Source: Pseudonocardia sp. T1-2H
Lineage (GTDB): Bacteria > Actinomycetota > Actinomycetes > Mycobacteriales > Pseudonocardiaceae
DNA: 64,000 bases
NCBI RefSeq assembly: GCF_038039215.1
Contig: NZ_JBBPCL010000001.1
Span: forward strand, 6,510,001 to 6,574,000
Direction: 5' to 3'
Below, piece by piece: positions 61,351 to 64,000 of this stretch. The notes beneath the pieces are model-generated. The model saw only the letters and a program-made list of their open reading frames with translations, made no database searches and was not told the origin of the DNA. The translations under genes and the position numbers were made by a program. Numbering within the stretch: position 1 is the first letter of the stretch; each line of letters opens with the position of its first letter.

Positions 61351-62945
61351 CCACGGCTCAGCAGCAGGTCGGCAGCGTCGGCCTCAACATCGGTATCTTC
61401 GTCGCGTTCGTGCTGGTCACGCTGGTCTTCGTGTACCGGGCCAGCCGCAGCAACCGCACGGCGTCGGACTACTACGCCGCCGGGCGCTCCTTCACCGGCT
61501 CGCAGAACGGCATCGCGATCTCCGGGGACTACCTCTCCGCGGCGTCGTTCCTCGGCATCGCGGGCGCGATCGCCGTCAACGGCTACGACGGCTTCCTCTA
61601 CTCGGTCGGCTTCCTCGTGGCCTGGCTGGTCGCGCTGCTGCTGGTCGCGGAGCTGCTGCGCAACACCGGCAAGTTCACGATGGGCGACGTCCTGAGCTTC
61701 CGGATGCGCCAGCGTCCGGTCCGGGCGGCGGCGGCGACGTCGACCCTGGTGGTGTCGTTCTTCTACCTGCTCGCGCAGATGGCAGGAGCCGGCGGCCTGA
61801 TCGCCCTGCTGCTGCAGATCCCGAACTCGAACCGGCTCGGACAGAGCATCGTGATCGGCGTCGTCGGCGTCCTGATGATCGTCTACGTGCTGGTCGGCGG
61901 GATGAAGGGCACCACCTACGTCCAGATCATCAAGGCGGGGCTGCTGGTCGTCGGCGCCGCGGTGATGACCGCATGGGTGCTCGGCAAGTACGGGCTGGAC
62001 TTCTCGGCGCTGCTCGGCGCGGCCGTCGACGCGTCACCGAAGGGCGAGGCGCTGCTCGCGCCGGGCCTGCAGTACACGAACAAGCTGGACTTCATCTCGC
62101 TCGGCCTGGCGCTGGTGCTCGGCACGGCCGGGCTGCCGCACATCCTGATGCGCTTCTACACGGTGCCCACGGCCAAGGAGGCCCGCAACTCCGTCGTCTG
62201 GGCGATCTGGCTGATCGGCATCTTCTACCTGTTCACGCTGGTCCTGGGCTACGGCGCCGCCGCGCTCGTCGGGCCGGAGGCGATCGCCGCCGCCCCCGGC
62301 GGGGTCAACTCGGCCGCCCCGCTGCTGGCGTTCCGGCTCGGTGGCGAGGTGCTGCTCGGGCTGATCTCGGCGATCGCGTTCGCCACGATCCTGGCGGTCG
62401 TCGCCGGGCTGACGATCACGGCGTCGGCCTCGTTCGCGCACGACGTCTACGCCAACCTGCTCAAGAAGGGCGAGGCGAGACCGCAGGACGAGGTTCGGGT
62501 CGCGCGGATGACGGCGCTGATCGTCGGCGTGGTCGCGATCGTCGGCGGGATCCTGGTCAACGGCATCAACGTCGCGTTCCTCGTGGCGCTCGCGTTCGCC
62601 GTCGCCGCGTCGGCGAACCTGCCGACGCTGCTGTACTCGCTGTTCTGGAAGCGGTTCAACACCATGGGCGCGCTGTTCAGCATCTACGGCGGCCTGGCCA
62701 GCTGCGTGCTGCTGATCGTCTTCTCGCCGGTCGTGTCCGGCCCGAAGAGCGTGATCCTGCCGAACGGCGGCTTCGATATCTTCCCGCTGGAGAACCCGGG
62801 CATCGTCTCGATCCCGCTGTCGTTCCTGCTCGGGATCGTCGGGACGTTCGTGGGGCGCCGGGAGCGGTTCGACACCGAGAAGTTCGCGGAGATGGAGGTC
62901 CGCTCCCTGACGGGCGCGGGCGCGGAGAAGGCGGTCTCGCACTAG
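61347..62945 (+). CDS. actP: ActP-like cation/acetate symporter
   Basis: 532 residues, 13-helix SSS protein without the external insertion of the two paralogues upstream. Motifs: RTASDYYAAGRSFTGSQNGI, ISGDYLSAASFLGIAGAIAV, GKFTMGDVLSFRMRQRPVRA, LAQMAGAGGLIALLL, VLGTAGLPHILMRFYTVP, LAVVAGLTITASASFAHDVY. This is the typical DUF485-actP pair for sodium-driven uptake of acetate or related monocarboxylates. The third SSS gene in a row, ending in a very strong palindromic terminator. Confidence 0.92.
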   Translation: MTTAQQQVGSVGLNIGIFVAFVLVTLVFVYRASRSNRTASDYYAAGRSFTGSQNGIAISGDYLSAASFLGIAGAIAVNGYDGFLYSVGFLVAWLVALLLVAELLRNTGKFTMGDVLSFRMRQRPVRAAAATSTLVVSFFYLLAQMAGAGGLIALLLQIPNSNRLGQSIVIGVVGVLMIVYVLVGGMKGTTYVQIIKAGLLVVGAAVMTAWVLGKYGLDFSALLGAAVDASPKGEALLAPGLQYTNKLDFISLGLALVLGTAGLPHILMRFYTVPTAKEARNSVVWAIWLIGIFYLFTLVLGYGAAALVGPEAIAAAPGGVNSAAPLLAFRLGGEVLLGLISAIAFATILAVVAGLTITASASFAHDVYANLLKKGEARPQDEVRVARMTALIVGVVAIVGGILVNGINVAFLVALAFAVAASANLPTLLYSLFWKRFNTMGALFSIYGGLASCVLLIVFSPVVSGPKSVILPNGGFDIFPLENPGIVSIPLSFLLGIVGTFVGRRERFDTEKFAEMEVRSLTGAGAEKAVSH

Positions 62946-62958
62946 CCCTCCCCGACCT

Positions 62959-63008
62959 GCAGGAAAGCCGTCTTCCCGCCGGATCCGGCGGGAAGACGGC
63001 TTTCCTGC
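62959..63008. terminator. 50-nt perfect palindrome, strong terminator
   Basis: A perfect inverted repeat of 25 bp per arm centred on GGATCC (62981-62986), 13 bases after the actP stop. Almost no loop is left when fully paired, so RNA would form a very long hairpin. It is expected to stop transcription in both directions. Confidence 0.88.
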
Positions 63009-63066
63009 CGTCCGGGGCCGCGTGCGCTCACGGCGGGCTGACGGGGGCGCGTGGCAGGATCGGGGT

Positions 63067-63393
63067 ATGAGTGCTGTCCCGTCCGTGACCGTGGCCGACC
63101 TGCCCGCCGACGCCACGATGCTCGACGTCCGTGAGGCGGACGAGTGGGCCGCCGGCCGCGCGCCGACGTCGGTCCACCTGCCGATGTCCGAGCTCACCGC
63201 CCGGATCTCCGAGATCCCGGACGCCGAGCCCCTCTATGTCGTGTGCCGCTCCGGCGGCCGCTCCGCCCGCGTGGTCGCCTACCTCGCCGGGCAGGGCTAC
63301 CCCGCGGTGAACGTCGACGGCGGGATGCAGGCCTGGGCCGGTCAGGGCCGGGCGGTCGTGGCGGACGAGGGCCGCGCCCCCGAGATCGTCTGA
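63067..63393 (+). CDS. Single-domain rhodanese
   Basis: 108 residues. Rhodanese fold with MLDVREADEWAAGRAPTSVH, LPMSEL, YVVCRSGGRSARVVAYLAGQ (active-site Cys in CRSGGRS loop) and YPAVNVDGGMQAWAGQG. Transfers sulfur from thiosulfate or persulfide to thiol acceptors. ATG start. Separated from the symporter by the strong terminator; followed seven bases later by the DUF4328 gene. Confidence 0.9.
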   Translation: MSAVPSVTVADLPADATMLDVREADEWAAGRAPTSVHLPMSELTARISEIPDAEPLYVVCRSGGRSARVVAYLAGQGYPAVNVDGGMQAWAGQGRAVVADEGRAPEIV

Positions 63394-63400
63394 CCCCGCC

Positions 63401-64000
63401 ATGTCCGGCCCGAACCCGCCCGGGGCAGCCCGCCAGCCGGCCTGCTCGCGCTGCGGGCGCACCGCGCCGCCGGGCGCCGGGCCGTTCTGCCCGTACTGCG
63501 GGCGCTACCTCGCCGCGCTGGTGTGGGTGGCCGAGACACCGCCGTCGGCGCGGCGTCCGGTGCGCACGTCCCCGCGCCCGCCCTACGGGGGCCCGCCGCG
63601 CTACGCGTTCGTCCCGCGCTGGGGCTTCCCCCGGGGCCGTGGCGGACGAGCACGCCGCCCGCGCCGCCGAGCGCGATGCTGCGCGCCCGGGTCGCGCTGA
63701 GCCGGCTGGTGCCGCTGCTGTGGATCACCGCCGCCGTCGCGCTGGTCGCCGCCGGGGCCGAGACCTGGCGGTACTTCCTGCTGCTCGCGAGCCGCACGGA
63801 CGCCCTGTCCACCACGGCCGTCCGCTGGTCGGACGGCTTGGTCCGCACCGCGGGGTGGGCCTCGGTCGCCGCGTTCGTGCCCTGCGGGCTGGTCCTCGTC
63901 ACGTGGTCGCTGCACGCTCTGCAGGCCGCGGGGGACCGCACGGCCACCCGGCCCTCCCGCAGCCCGTTGACGGTCGTCCTGGGCTGGCTGGTGCCGGGGC
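63401..64000 (+). CDS. DUF4328 membrane protein with N-terminal zinc ribbon (frame break; cut by window end)
   Basis: N-terminus has a zinc ribbon (CSRCGRTAPPGAGPFCPYCG), then a Pro-rich linker. After a one-base break in the five-C run 63628-63632, the frame continues as RLVPLLWITAAVALVAAGAE, TWRYFLLLASRTDALS, and WASVAAFVPCGLVLVTWSLH, the first helices of a DUF4328 protein. The gene runs past position 64000, so the C-terminus is missing from the window. Function unknown. Possibly co-transcribed with the rhodanese. Confidence 0.7.

Overview
High-G+C actinobacterial chromosome, most like Pseudonocardiaceae (Pseudonocardia or a close relative). The main evidence is the block at about 9.0-23.4 kb, which keeps the order known beside oriC in mycobacteria and relatives: cwsA-like, ppiA, PH-domain protein, crgA, trpG/pabA, pknB, pknA, pbpA, rodA, pstP, fhaB, fhaA, tRNA-Leu. 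Two DnaA boxes (11709-11730) and a near-consensus parS (31465-31478) agree with an origin-proximal position. There is one tRNA, no rRNA, no CRISPR array, no prophage and no intact insertion sequence. The family name is inference from gene content.

Layout. 0-4.1 kb is a decayed strip: a DUF1269/LuxR chimeric remnant, a broken DUF2252 gene, an N-terminally truncated DinB/DUF664 gene and a C-terminal-only maleylpyruvate-isomerase-type gene, mixed with intact small genes. 4.1-9.5 kb: a MarR regulator, an mntR-mntH manganese operon with a palindromic operator, a Leu/Pro-rich secreted protein (frame broken), an alpha/beta hydrolase and a CwsA-like membrane protein. 9.5-23.4 kb: ppiA, rhomboid protease, a 22-residue Cys-containing peptide, then the minus-strand cell-envelope signalling cluster, in which two Ser/Thr kinases, their phosphatase and two FHA proteins are co-transcribed with a RodA/PBP elongation pair. 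23.4-31.5 kb: a kinase-like protein, IclR regulator, LLM oxidoreductase, MetE-like enzyme, SAM methyltransferase between inverted repeats, and an adh-amidohydrolase-DUF59 operon matching the accessory part of propane monooxygenase clusters but without the oxygenase.

31.5-47.2 kb: thioesterase, two oxidoreductases, a YcnI-CopC-CopD copper operon, a RecB-type nuclease, msrA, ogt, an FUSC transporter, and a MarR-MFS-YceI operon whose last two products carry carboxypeptidase-regulatory-like beta domains. 47.4-52.4 kb: exported 5'-nucleotidase, cytochrome P450, cupin lipoprotein, Fpg/Nei glycosylase. 52.4-63.0 kb: LytS-type kinase, SppA peptidase, LytTR regulator, a Pro-rich membrane protein and three sodium:solute symporters with a DUF485 partner, ending at a 50-nt palindromic terminator. 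This looks like a sensing and uptake unit for small carboxylates. A rhodanese and a DUF4328 membrane protein (cut by the window end) close the window.

Caution for users: at least ten genes, including the normally essential pknB, are read across two frames, nearly always by one base in or next to a G or C run. The pattern suggests sequence or assembly errors rather than true pseudogenes. These genes are given with full intended spans, and the break positions are stated.
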